Assembly: GCA_020634895.1 (NCBI GenBank)
Contig: JACKAV010000003.1
Location: forward strand, 372,001-436,000
Length of the DNA: 64,000 nucleotides
Source of the DNA: Anaerolineales bacterium
GTDB taxonomy: Bacteria > Chloroflexota > Anaerolineae > Anaerolineales > Villigracilaceae
Direction of reading: 5' to 3'
In this document: positions 25,858 to 33,931 of the stretch, piece by piece
Layout of the letters: every line of letters begins with the position of its first letter
How positions within the stretch are numbered: the stretch's first letter is position 1
Notes under the pieces: model-generated
What the model was told of the DNA's origin: nothing
Databases searched by the model: none
Seen by the model: only the letters and a program-made list of their open reading frames with translations
Program-made: the position numbers and the translations under genes

Positions 25858-25914
25858 TTTGGCTCCTTTCATTTGTCTGCTTGCTTTACGCAGGCAAACG
25901 AAAAGGGTTGCAGG

Positions 25915-26274
25915 CTATTTGTATTTTTTCCCCTCAAAATAATTCATTCCCGCTGCAAATAACAGGAAGAGACCAAGCACAATGAAAAGCGCCGCTTGCA
26001 GACCGAGCCATTTCAACTGCCACGCGCCAAACCCGGTAAATGCCAAACCGACCAATCCATAAAAGATGGCATTGCGCATGTAAACGGATTGCGTCCGTTC
26101 AGACTGGAACAGGTTGCGGGCGGTCAGTTTGTCGAGTTGGTGGACTTCATCCTCATGGCGGTTTTTACACGCGAGCACATCGTCCACGACGGCGGCGCAT
26201 TCAGTGCAAAGTCCGCGTTGACAGTATTTACAGGTCCCAACAGCGTGGGTAGTGGGGTGATAGAAACAGTTCAT
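25915..26274 (-). CDS. B-box-type zinc-finger membrane protein
   Basis: A 119-residue protein. The N-terminus has a zinc-binding pattern (CFYHPTTHAVGTCKYCQRGLC, TECA and CKNRHEDEVH) like the B-box domains seen in many bacterial small membrane proteins; two helices follow (AIFYGLVGLAFTGFGAW and AALFIVLGLFLLFAAGM). Function unknown. GAGG lies 6 bp before the ATG. It sits 57 bp from the PspC gene and after a heptad-repeat array. Confidence 0.82.
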   Translation of the reverse strand: MNCFYHPTTHAVGTCKYCQRGLCTECAAVVDDVLACKNRHEDEVHQLDKLTARNLFQSERTQSVYMRNAIFYGLVGLAFTGFGAWQLKWLGLQAALFIVLGLFLLFAAGMNYFEGKKYK

Positions 26275-26285
26275 ACTTTCCTCAT

Positions 26286-26341
26286 TTCAACATTCAAACC
26301 TTTAAACCTTAAACTTGTAACCTTCAACCTTTACCCTTTCA
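26286..26341 (-). repeat. 7-bp tandem repeat between the B-box and GyrI-like genes
   Basis: Eight heptads on the plus strand (TTCAACA, TTCAAAC, CTTTAAA, CCTTAAA, CTTGTAA, CCTTCAA, CCTTTAC, CCTTTCA). The array contains the GyrI-like stop codon and the end of its coding region. The units are degenerate but the 7-bp phase is kept. Confidence 0.75.
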
Positions 26342-26978
26342 CAACCGGATGCCTCAACACTGTTTTCATTTTATCAGGCGCAGCCTTGCGCGGATCGCTG
26401 ATATAGATCTCGTGATGTTTGCCGCCGATTGGTCCGACACTGTCTTTCAGTCCATTTTCTGCCATGAATTCATGCATCCGCTCAAGGGTGGCGGGTTCGG
26501 TGGCGTATGGTCCGATATGCATGGTCTGCACGCTCAAACCTTCATCGAAATATGCCAGCCGCGCTTTGGAAAGCATTTCGCTGTCGCCTTTTTTCTTGCG
26601 GACTTGCTCACGCGCCTCCTCGAATATTTCCGGCGTGACGATTTCGGGCTGCATGATCATCAAAGTGTAAAACCAGTTGTCTTTCACCGTGATGTCGAAG
26701 AAACCATCCTCGACCCACCACAATCCCTCCAGCGCCATCACGGGATAATCCACCGCGTTCGTCTTGCGCTTCTTGAACATGAACTTGAGCGTGTACGACA
26801 GGCTGTACAACGCCTGTGTCGCTTCGGCAAACGAAGGAGAATTGCCCGGCTCGGAGCCTTTTTCGATGGCGCCGTCTATCATGGCAAATTGCAGGTTCGG
26901 TATTTGCACCGCCTCGATCTTCTTTGCTGAGGGTTGGTAAAGGGATTTATATTGTTTTTTCAAGTCCAGGATTTTCAT
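26331..26978 (-). CDS. GyrI-like small-molecule-binding domain protein
   Basis: A 215-residue protein of the GyrI-like/SOUL-type ligand-binding fold. The segments FAMIDGAIEKGSEPGNSPSF, ALEGLWWVEDG, TMHIGPYATEPAT and KHHEIYISDPRKAAPDKMKT are typical of stand-alone GyrI-like proteins, some of which hydrolyse or bind xenobiotics. There is no DNA-binding domain. GGAGG is present 6 bp before the ATG. The gene is 48 bp downstream of dinB on the same strand. Confidence 0.87.
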   Translation of the reverse strand: MKILDLKKQYKSLYQPSAKKIEAVQIPNLQFAMIDGAIEKGSEPGNSPSFAEATQALYSLSYTLKFMFKKRKTNAVDYPVMALEGLWWVEDGFFDITVKDNWFYTLMIMQPEIVTPEIFEEAREQVRKKKGDSEMLSKARLAYFDEGLSVQTMHIGPYATEPATLERMHEFMAENGLKDSVGPIGGKHHEIYISDPRKAAPDKMKTVLRHPVVKG

Positions 26979-27026
26979 ATTCAGCCTCCGTCTAAATAAT
27001 AGTACATACGTTCTATTAATTCAATA

Positions 27027-28193
27027 CTATCTGTCACCCTTGTGGATGATACTCTTCCCATACTTTTCCTGAAGCTGATCGACGACTTCCTGCAATTTTC
27101 GGGACTTTTCGCTTCCCGCGTCCCACAAGCTGAGTTGACGTGCCGGAGTTCCGATTCCGCTGACGCCGACTCCGAGCAGACGCACGGGCTGGTTCGGCTT
27201 GCGGACGGCGTTCATCAATTTGACGGCGGCGCGGTAAATGTCGTCTTCGTTGTCGGTGGAAGTGGGCAGGGTGGTTTGTCTTGTCAGCGTGGTGAAATCG
27301 GGCCAGCGGATCTTGATCTTGACGGTTTTTCCGGCGAGATCATTTTTTCGCAACTGCCTGGCGACTTCCTTCGATTGTTCGCGCAGGGTTTTCTCCAGTG
27401 TCTTTTCGTCGCGGATATCCACGTTGAAGGTGGTTTCCTGGCTGATGGATTTCGTCTCGGATTCGGTGGCAACGGGACGGTTGTCAATGCCGTTGGCGTG
27501 CTGCCAGAGGTCGCGTCCGTTTTCGCCGAAGAGGCGGACGAGTTCCTTTTCGGGCCAGCGCGCAATATCGCCAATGGTGTGGATGCCAAGCTCGGCAAGC
27601 CGTGCATTGGTCTTGGGTCCCACACCCCAGAGCATGTCGGCGGGAAGCGGGTCGAGGAATTGAGATTCCTCACCGGCGGGGACAACGGTCAGCCCGAACG
27701 GCGGTTCGTTCGTTTTCTTATTGGACTTCTTCCCAACCTCGGTGGCGATCTTTGCCACAAGTTTATTGGACGCGATTCCAATGCTCGAGGGTAGATTCAG
27801 CTCGGTCCGTATCGCAGTTTGCAGGTCCAGAGCGAGGCGGGTTTTGTCCGCTTGAATATCTGTGACATCGAGAAAGGCTTCGTCGATGGAAATCTGCTCC
27901 AAAAGGGGAGTCAGGCTCCGCAGTTTATCCATCACCTTTTCGGAGTATTCGCGGTACATGTGATGCCTGCCGGGGATAATGATGAGTTCACGGCAGAGAC
28001 GCAACGCGCGAGACATGGGCATGGCGCTGCGGACACCGAAAGCGCGGGCGGCATAGGAACAGGATGCGACCACGCCGCGTTCATTGGGCTTGCCGCCAAC
28101 GGCAAACGGTTTTCCGCGCAGCTGCGGATTTTGCGTCTCTTCGACCGAGCAATAGAAGGCATCCAGATCGAGGTGAAGGATGGTGCGGGGCAT
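27027..28193 (-). CDS. dinB: DNA polymerase IV (Y-family)
   Basis: A 388-residue translesion polymerase. The catalytic carboxylates lie in HLDLDAFYCSVE near the start and SIDEAFLDVT near residue 104; the palm/fingers motif SYAARAFGVRSAMP and the thumb helix-hairpin-helix (LWGVGPKTNARLAELGI) follow, then the little finger. The length is normal; a C-terminal clamp-binding motif could be QLSLW (residues near 355), which fits the beta-clamp consensus QLxLF. The gene may be leaderless: TATAAT lies only 6 bp before the ATG. Confidence 0.95.
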   Translation of the reverse strand: MPRTILHLDLDAFYCSVEETQNPQLRGKPFAVGGKPNERGVVASCSYAARAFGVRSAMPMSRALRLCRELIIIPGRHHMYREYSEKVMDKLRSLTPLLEQISIDEAFLDVTDIQADKTRLALDLQTAIRTELNLPSSIGIASNKLVAKIATEVGKKSNKKTNEPPFGLTVVPAGEESQFLDPLPADMLWGVGPKTNARLAELGIHTIGDIARWPEKELVRLFGENGRDLWQHANGIDNRPVATESETKSISQETTFNVDIRDEKTLEKTLREQSKEVARQLRKNDLAGKTVKIKIRWPDFTTLTRQTTLPTSTDNEDDIYRAAVKLMNAVRKPNQPVRLLGVGVSGIGTPARQLSLWDAGSEKSRKLQEVVDQLQEKYGKSIIHKGDR

Positions 28194-28199
28194 AATTCC

Positions 28200-28205
28200 A
28201 TTATA
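28200..28205 (-). promoter_or_regulatory. -10 box of dinB, leaderless-type placement
   Basis: TATAAT on the minus strand ends 6 bp before the dinB ATG (28193), so transcription would begin at or next to the start codon. No ribosome-binding site is present. No good -35 box is visible. Confidence 0.6.
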
Positions 28206-28264
28206 GTGCAGACGTATTTTTCAAAAATAGGAAGAATTGACCATGAATTTGTTTTGATTTCTTA

Positions 28265-28293
28265 TTGAACAATTGTTAAAGAAAAGTTATACT
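28265..28293 (+). promoter_or_regulatory. Promoter of the NBR1-domain protein gene
   Basis: TTGAAC at 28265-28270 and TATACT at 28288-28293 are separated by exactly 17 bp. The leader to the ATG at 28372 is about 70 nt. Confidence 0.75.
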
Positions 28294-28371
28294 AGGAAAG
28301 CGTATAGTCAAAAGGGAACTTTTCTATTAATCATTACGTCCATACCCCGAATTGACTTGATGGAGGAAGAA

Positions 28372-30444
28372 ATGAGAACTGTTTTAAGATTTATATCAAC
28401 GTTGCTCCTCGTGGCGCTTTTGGTGACTCTCGCGCCGGGAACAACATCCACAGCGAGTGCCGCATCCTGTTACTGGGCGCAGTTCGTTGCCGATGTAACC
28501 ATCCCCGATGGGACGAGTTTTGCTCCCAATACAGCCTTTAAGAAAACATGGAGATTGAAGAACATCGGTTCCTGCGCCTGGAACAGCAACGATGTTTCAC
28601 TGGTCTTCGATAGCGGCGAAAAGATGGGAGCGCCCGCCTCGCTTGCCCTGCCGACAACTGTGAACCCCGGTCAGACCGTGGATATCACTGTCGATATGAC
28701 CTCGCCGAACAGCGCCGGACATTATTTCGGTTACTGGAAGTTCAAGAGCAATGCCGGCGGTCCATTTGGCATTGGATACACGGCGAACAATTCCTTCTGG
28801 GTTGAGATCAACGTCAATGCCTCCTCTGGTGCTGGGTATGACTTTACGGCAAATGCATCTTCAGCCACATGGTTGGGCGGCGCTGGTGCGTTGACCTTCC
28901 CCGGCACGGACGGAAACGCCAGCGGCTTCGGTCTCAAGCTCGACCAGCCCAAATTGGAAAGCGGTGTCACTTCTGCGAATGCAGGTCTGCTTTTTGCGCC
29001 CAACAATGTGACCAACGGTTACATTCAGGCGACCTATCCCGCCTTCCGCGTGCAAAGCGGTGACCGCTTCCAGGCAACCATTGGCTGCGAATACGGCGCG
29101 ACGAATTGTTATGTCGCTTACAGCCTGAACTATCAGATCGGCGGCGGACCCGTCAAGACCTTCTGGACCTTCCGCGAAAAATACGAAGGCTGGACGTATA
29201 ACGTCAACCTCGACCTGAGTTCGCTCGCGAATCAAGATGTGGTCTTTACCCTCGTCACTTCTGCATACGGCTCTCCGGTGGGTGACCGCGCCCTGTGGGT
29301 CAACCCGATCATTTCACGCATCGGCGGGACCGTACCCCCGACTGTGACCGGAACACCTCCCACTGCGCCTCCAACCGTAACTGGAACCATCCAGCCCAAT
29401 GCCTGTGACCGCGCGCAGTTCATTGCCGATGTCACCGTGCCCGATGGCACAGCCTTTGCGCCCGGTGCAGCCTTCAACAAGACCTGGCGTTTGAAGAACG
29501 TCGGCTCCTGCACGTGGACGAATTACAGCATCATATTCGACTCGGGCGAAAAGATGGGCGGACCCGACTCCGCGCTCATTCCAACCACTGTGGCTCCCGG
29601 TCAAACCGTGGATATTACCCTGTCGATGACATCCCCGACCACGGCTGGCACGTATCGCGGGTATTGGAAACTCAAGAACAGTACCGGCGTACCGTTCGGT
29701 ATCGGCGCGGCTGGAACCAAATCCTTCTGGGTCGAGATTCGGGTAACCGGCACGGGCATCAACCCGGGAACGGCAACCTTCACAACCACGCCCGGAACAC
29801 CCGTTACTCCGGCAACGTCCGCGCCTGGAACTTCCTATGATTTTGTTGCCAACGTCTGTGCCGCCAAATGGTTCAGCGGCGCGGGTGAACTTCCATGCCC
29901 CGGAACCGATGGCGACAGCAAAGGCTTTGTGCTGATCTCGAATCCGTCCAAACTTGAGAACGGCACCACCGACGCCCGCACAGGTCTGATCACATATCCG
30001 CAGAACATCAACAACGGCTATATTCAAGGCATCTATCCTTCGTATTTGGTCAAGCCGGGCGACAAATTCCGCGCCACCATCGGCTGCGAGAATAACGCCA
30101 CATCCTGTTACGTGGTCTTCCGCCTCGATTACGCCATTTCCGGCGGCTCCACCATTCAAACCTTTTGGGCATTCGTGGAAAAATATGAAGGCAATGTCTA
30201 CAATGCCGACATCGACCTTTCGCCGCTCGCAGGACAGAATGTGAAATTCACTCTTACCGTACTTTCCACCGGTTCACCGGCAGGCGACCGTGCGCTTTGG
30301 ACAGCGCCGATCATCTACAATGCATCCGCGTCGCCTGCGCCCACGAACACGGCTACGATGACGCCCACAGCCACAAATACGGAAGAAGCGCCGTCCGCAA
30401 CACCGACAGCCAGCGAAACGCCGACTCCAACCGCAACTCCGTAA
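28372..30444 (+). CDS. Secreted protein with two NBR1-type Ig-like domains in an A-B-A-B duplication
   Basis: About 690 residues. A signal peptide (residues 1-30, TLLLVALLVTLA) is followed by an NBR1-like Ig domain (about 32-145, KTWRLKNIGSCAW), a second beta-rich domain (about 156-318, ending GDRALWVNPIIS), then another copy of each (343-475 and 488-650), and a Thr/Pro/Ala-rich tail (651-690). In eukaryotes NBR1 Ig domains bind proteins; in Chloroflexota they are common in secreted proteins. The ATG at 28372 has GGAGG 6 bp upstream. The tail has no sorting motif. Surface or extracellular binding is likely, the ligand is unknown. Confidence 0.88.
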   Translation: MRTVLRFISTLLLVALLVTLAPGTTSTASAASCYWAQFVADVTIPDGTSFAPNTAFKKTWRLKNIGSCAWNSNDVSLVFDSGEKMGAPASLALPTTVNPGQTVDITVDMTSPNSAGHYFGYWKFKSNAGGPFGIGYTANNSFWVEINVNASSGAGYDFTANASSATWLGGAGALTFPGTDGNASGFGLKLDQPKLESGVTSANAGLLFAPNNVTNGYIQATYPAFRVQSGDRFQATIGCEYGATNCYVAYSLNYQIGGGPVKTFWTFREKYEGWTYNVNLDLSSLANQDVVFTLVTSAYGSPVGDRALWVNPIISRIGGTVPPTVTGTPPTAPPTVTGTIQPNACDRAQFIADVTVPDGTAFAPGAAFNKTWRLKNVGSCTWTNYSIIFDSGEKMGGPDSALIPTTVAPGQTVDITLSMTSPTTAGTYRGYWKLKNSTGVPFGIGAAGTKSFWVEIRVTGTGINPGTATFTTTPGTPVTPATSAPGTSYDFVANVCAAKWFSGAGELPCPGTDGDSKGFVLISNPSKLENGTTDARTGLITYPQNINNGYIQGIYPSYLVKPGDKFRATIGCENNATSCYVVFRLDYAISGGSTIQTFWAFVEKYEGNVYNADIDLSPLAGQNVKFTLTVLSTGSPAGDRALWTAPIIYNASASPAPTNTATMTPTATNTEEAPSATPTASETPTPTATP

Positions 30445-30462
30445 TCGGACTTCAATGAACCC

Positions 30463-30499
30463 AAGTTCCCGTTGTTCTGGCAGCAGCGGGAACTTTTTA
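30463..30499 (+). terminator. Rho-independent terminator
   Basis: Stem AAGTTCCCG/CGGGAACTT (30463-30471 and 30487-30495) with T5 directly after. It ends the NBR1-domain gene transcript. Confidence 0.88.
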
Positions 30500-30534
30500 A
30501 TTCTGTACCCGTCCATTTTTGACATGGAGACTCT

Positions 30535-31743
30535 ATGAAACGAATCATCGCCCTGACCTTGATCTTCCTCACAGCCTGTTCCACTACCCCGACTCCCGCC
30601 TCCTATTTTGACCTTTCGCCTGCCCCTGAAATCCCGGCAATGGATTCCACGCTGGAGCCTTCTTCGCAAGCGCCTGTTGATTCTCCTGTGGCAACACAAT
30701 CAGCAATACCCGGTTCCGTGCCGGAGACGGGCGAATTGTATTTCTTCCTCCAGCCGAGGCAGGGCGGGGGCGCGATAGAACTGGTTAAGGTTTCCAGCGT
30801 CTGTGTGTACGACCCGGTCAATTGCCCGCCCGTGGAGAAGATTTCCGTTCCCTTTGCGTTCACCTTTACCATCAATGCCCTTTCTTGGTCAAGGGACGGA
30901 AAGTATGCGGCGTTTTCATATTCCAATAACTCAAGTGGAACGCCGACTCAGTTATGGCTTTTCGATGCTGAAGCAAAAACCTGGAAGGCGCTGGCAGAAT
31001 TCCCGTATATCGATCCGCCCTTCTGGTCACCGGATGGCGCGTGGATTGCTTTCCGCACCCAAAACGGATACGGCGGTGAAGATGTTTTCGTCATCCGCAG
31101 GGATGGCACCGAATTAAAAAGCATCTCGGCAGACCTGCCTGAAGCGGGGCGTCCCTACATCATGGACGGCTGGTATACCGAGAATGTGATCATGCGTTCT
31201 GCCCTGCCCGGAGCCGAGGGGAGTATTTATCTCGTCCGCGCCGCGAATGGACAGGCTCGTCCCATGTTCGAGACGCTGTTAACCAAGGCGCAATTCATCG
31301 CCTCCCCTGATGCGGGCTTCTTCGCCTATGACGATTATGATTACAACTCGCAGGGTCATTCCGTAAAAGTGATGGAACCCGATGGTGCGAATGCCAGGAC
31401 GATCGCTCAATTCACGGGCGGTTCCATCTACCCGATGATCTGGTCGCCAGACAGCAGCCTGATCGCGTTCAACTATTATGGCAATTTGACAGGCGCGTCT
31501 CCATCTGCGGAAGTGTATATCATCCACCGCACCGGCAAGGACTTGAAGTCGGTTTATAAAGGCAATACGGTTGGACGTTTGCTGTTTTCGCCAAATGGAA
31601 AATATCTGCTTGTGGAGGAAACAACATCCGCTTCGGGTGGTCACCTGTTCCTGGTGGACCTTGCAACTTCGAACGTCAGCATTTTGCAGGCGCCGGGTCT
31701 CTCCACTGATTACGATTGGTATGCCCCCTCATGGCGACCATGA
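30535..31743 (+). CDS. Lipoprotein with TolB/PD40-like beta-propeller
   Basis: A 402-residue secreted protein with a lipoprotein signal (IALTLIFLTACS, lipobox LTAC, Cys15), a Ser/Thr/Pro-rich linker to about residue 60, then a beta-propeller with repeated blades of PD40/TolB type (LSWSRDGKYAAFSY, FWSPDGAWIAF, IWSPDSSLIAF, LFSPNGKYLLV). It probably binds a ligand or protein at the outer face of the membrane. GGAG is present before the ATG. The stop is one base from the convergent stop at 31745, with no terminator between. Confidence 0.87.
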   Translation: MKRIIALTLIFLTACSTTPTPASYFDLSPAPEIPAMDSTLEPSSQAPVDSPVATQSAIPGSVPETGELYFFLQPRQGGGAIELVKVSSVCVYDPVNCPPVEKISVPFAFTFTINALSWSRDGKYAAFSYSNNSSGTPTQLWLFDAEAKTWKALAEFPYIDPPFWSPDGAWIAFRTQNGYGGEDVFVIRRDGTELKSISADLPEAGRPYIMDGWYTENVIMRSALPGAEGSIYLVRAANGQARPMFETLLTKAQFIASPDAGFFAYDDYDYNSQGHSVKVMEPDGANARTIAQFTGGSIYPMIWSPDSSLIAFNYYGNLTGASPSAEVYIIHRTGKDLKSVYKGNTVGRLLFSPNGKYLLVEETTSASGGHLFLVDLATSNVSILQAPGLSTDYDWYAPSWRP

Positions 31744-31744
31744 T

Positions 31745-32098
31745 TCAAAACCTGAAAGATGCGACCACGATATAGGCAGTCAATGCGAGCCCGCCGATAA
31801 GAATTCCAATTATCCCGATGGCGATCCCTATGATGGCAAAACTCTTTTTCAGCGCGCCTTTTACGAGGGCATAGATCCCGGTAATGACGCTTATCAAGCC
31901 GCATGGCAGTGTGATGTAGAGACTGCCGTAAAAGGCAATATTTTCCACTGTTGTGTTGGTTATTCCCGTGACAGGGTCAGTGCGGCTTGCCCATCCGATG
32001 GCGATGATGATCCCAATGAAGATGAGGATGATCGGAATGCTGGTTGCTGCGATAATTCCCCCTGCCAGTTTTGATTTTGAAGTTTGTTTGGCGATCAT
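31745..32098 (-). CDS. Three-helix membrane protein (DUF4190-like)
   Basis: A 117-residue protein with three hydrophobic segments (IIAATSIPIILIFIGIIIA, ITLPCGLISVITGIYAL and FAIIGIAIGIIGILIGGLAL). The spacing and Gly-rich helices resemble DUF4190-type small membrane proteins. Function unknown. GGAGC precedes the ATG, and the start overlaps the stop of the ACT gene. Last gene of the histidine kinase operon, ending 1 bp from the convergent lipoprotein gene. Confidence 0.78.
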   Translation of the reverse strand: MIAKQTSKSKLAGGIIAATSIPIILIFIGIIIAIGWASRTDPVTGITNTTVENIAFYGSLYITLPCGLISVITGIYALVKGALKKSFAIIGIAIGIIGILIGGLALTAYIVVASFRF

Positions 32099-32496
32099 TT
32101 ATTTGCTCCGGTCAAAGCGAGTAATACAGCCATTGCGCGCTTGGCGTCTTTGATGGGTACAAAGATATGGTCGTGATAATAGGCTGCAACCACATTGCAG
32201 CTTATATTTGCTTCGGTCAATGCCTTGCTGAAGGCGGCTGTGAGACCGACAGCTTCGAGTGACGAGTGAATGGTCAATGTGATCCACGCGCATACGGAGG
32301 GATACGAAAGCCCTTCGGCGTCTGCCTGCTTTTTGGACAAAACGACCGTTATGCTTTCCGTTTCCCGAAAAATAAAAAGCGGATTTAACGCAGCAGCGGC
32401 TTCAAAAGATGGGGCGAGACAATATACATATTCGCCTGTGTTCAACTCCGGCTTCATGTTTTTGAGAAGTTTGGCGAGATTCGTCTCTCCGCTCAT
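32095..32496 (-). CDS. ACT domain protein
   Basis: A 133-residue protein made of two ACT-like halves, as in the DUF2241/CASTOR-like family: an N-terminal half (LLKNMKPELNTGEYVYC) and a C-terminal half (WITLTIHSSLEAVGLTAAFSKALTEANISCNVVAAYYHDHIFVP, of which the EAVGLTAAFSKAL part is the ACT signature). Such proteins bind amino acids. It overlaps the methyltransferase stop by 4 bp, so it is translationally coupled in the same operon. Confidence 0.87.
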   Translation of the reverse strand: MSGETNLAKLLKNMKPELNTGEYVYCLAPSFEAAAALNPLFIFRETESITVVLSKKQADAEGLSYPSVCAWITLTIHSSLEAVGLTAAFSKALTEANISCNVVAAYYHDHIFVPIKDAKRAMAVLLALTGANK

Positions 32497-33509
32497 TTGC
32501 GTTTTACATCCAAAATCGCGATCTTGGTGGAATGATTGAATGGCGCGGGGTCTGTAATTGGGCTGCTGATCCTGTCGTAACCGATGAAATCTTCCGGCAC
32601 GGGGACCAACTCGCGGATGCTGAGGTAACCGTCCTTGCAGAGTTTTTCGAGCGAGTGCATGTATTCCGCGCCGCTGAGGAAAACAGCGTTGTTGATGGCA
32701 ATAAGATACCCGCCGTCGTTGATCAGTGGGCGGATTTTGTTGATCAGCCGTTCGCTTTCGTGTTCGAGGTCCACTTTGCCGCGCGAGGTGGAAGAGAAGA
32801 ATGGCGGGTCGATGATGACGCAGTCGAAGGTCTGTTTGCCGGTCTTGAACCGGGAAACAGCGGGGAAAAAATCCTGCGCAATAAAATTCTGTTTCTGTAT
32901 GGGGAAATTATTGAGGGAAAACGAGTCTTTTGCGAGGTTTAAGAAAATCCGGTTGAGGTCGGTTTGGATGACGCTGGAGGCTCCGCCCGCAAAAGCCGCC
33001 ACGCCTAAACTTCCAGTGTAGGCAAAAGTGTTCAACACGGATTTTCCGCGGACGTTTTCCAGGAGCCATTTCCGCAAGTTGTATGTGTCGAGGTAAAAAC
33101 CCGCGTCGCGGTTCATCGTCAAGTCGATGGCGTACCATACGCCGTGTTCCTTGATCTTGCGGTCGGGTCTGCTGCCGAAGATGAGTCTGCCGCGCTTATC
33201 TTCTGGCGAAGTTCCGTTGCGGGTTTTGAGGATTCCGGCTTGAAGCCAGTTGAAAGATTTCCGCGTGTGCTGAACAACATCGGCGATCAATTCATTGTTC
33301 GGTTGATCGGTGTAATCATGGATGACGAGCGTCCTGCCGTAGATATCCAGCACAAGGGACGGGGCGCCTTCGTAGAATCCGTTGAAGAGGCGAAGCGCTT
33401 CCTCGTGGCTGGATCCGCTCAAAGTCTGGTGGGAGGCGCTGTCTGGGTTCAGTCGATGTGCAAAGGCTTGGTCCAGGTATGGGCGCAGGGAATCAAAAGT
33501 CATATCCAT
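32493..33509 (-). CDS. Class I SAM-dependent methyltransferase (RlmI/K-like)
   Basis: About 338 residues. Methyltransferase motifs are NTFAYTGSLGVAAFAGGAS (motif I), QTDLN (motif II) and IIDPPFFSSTSRG (motif IV, DPPF), the pattern of 23S rRNA cytosine/guanine methyltransferases of the RlmI and RlmK type. An N-terminal region (RLFNGFYEGAPSLVLDIYG) matches the EEHUD-like domain of that family. The target base is not known. The start may be ATG 33509 or 33503; the frame runs upstream through the response regulator gene, which I exclude. It is 38 bp after the regulator. Confidence 0.87.
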   Translation of the reverse strand: MDMTFDSLRPYLDQAFAHRLNPDSASHQTLSGSSHEEALRLFNGFYEGAPSLVLDIYGRTLVIHDYTDQPNNELIADVVQHTRKSFNWLQAGILKTRNGTSPEDKRGRLIFGSRPDRKIKEHGVWYAIDLTMNRDAGFYLDTYNLRKWLLENVRGKSVLNTFAYTGSLGVAAFAGGASSVIQTDLNRIFLNLAKDSFSLNNFPIQKQNFIAQDFFPAVSRFKTGKQTFDCVIIDPPFFSSTSRGKVDLEHESERLINKIRPLINDGGYLIAINNAVFLSGAEYMHSLEKLCKDGYLSIRELVPVPEDFIGYDRISSPITDPAPFNHSTKIAILDVKRK

Positions 33510-33547
33510 TGATTGGATTGTATCCGGCTTGAATGGTTTGTGGGGAT

Positions 33548-33931
33548 TTATTTTTGGAAGATCAACCGATGGGCGAGTTGGTCGAGTTGGTCGACGCTGA
33601 CCGGTTTGGCAAGCACCAGCAGGTTTTGGCTGTCCATTTCGGAGACGGTGAGTTCGGCGGCTTGCGACGGGTTGGCAGTGACGATCAGCACCCACGTTTC
33701 GGCGGTTTCGGGTCGTTTGCGGAGTTCGTGAAAGATCTCGACGCCGGAATACTTGGGAAGATTCAAGTCGAGTATGACGAGGTCTGGACTCGCGCTTCTT
33801 AAATACTGCATGGCTGTTTCGCCGTCGTAATAGGTTTCGACCGTGATGCCGATGCTGCGCAGTGTGTCGGAATAGATCTCCGAAAGAAAAAGATCATCTT
33901 CGACGACGACAGCCGTGTGCGTTTTATTCAT
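33548..33931 (-). CDS. Single-domain response regulator (CheY-like)
   Basis: A 127-residue receiver domain only. The acidic pocket is Glu11-Asp12-Asp13, the phosphorylation site is Asp55 in VILDLNLPKYSG, the switch Thr is in VTANPSQ and the conserved Lys in VLAKPVS. There is no output domain. The ATG overlaps the kinase stop by 8 bp, so it is almost certainly the partner of that kinase. Because no DNA-binding domain is present, it presumably acts by protein contact. Confidence 0.93.
   Translation of the reverse strand: MNKTHTAVVVEDDLFLSEIYSDTLRSIGITVETYYDGETAMQYLRSASPDLVILDLNLPKYSGVEIFHELRKRPETAETWVLIVTANPSQAAELTVSEMDSQNLLVLAKPVSVDQLDQLAHRLIFQK

Noticed and set aside
33510..33695. N-terminal extension of the methyltransferase
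   Set aside because: It covers the response regulator gene in another frame and is rich in Arg/Pro with no family match.
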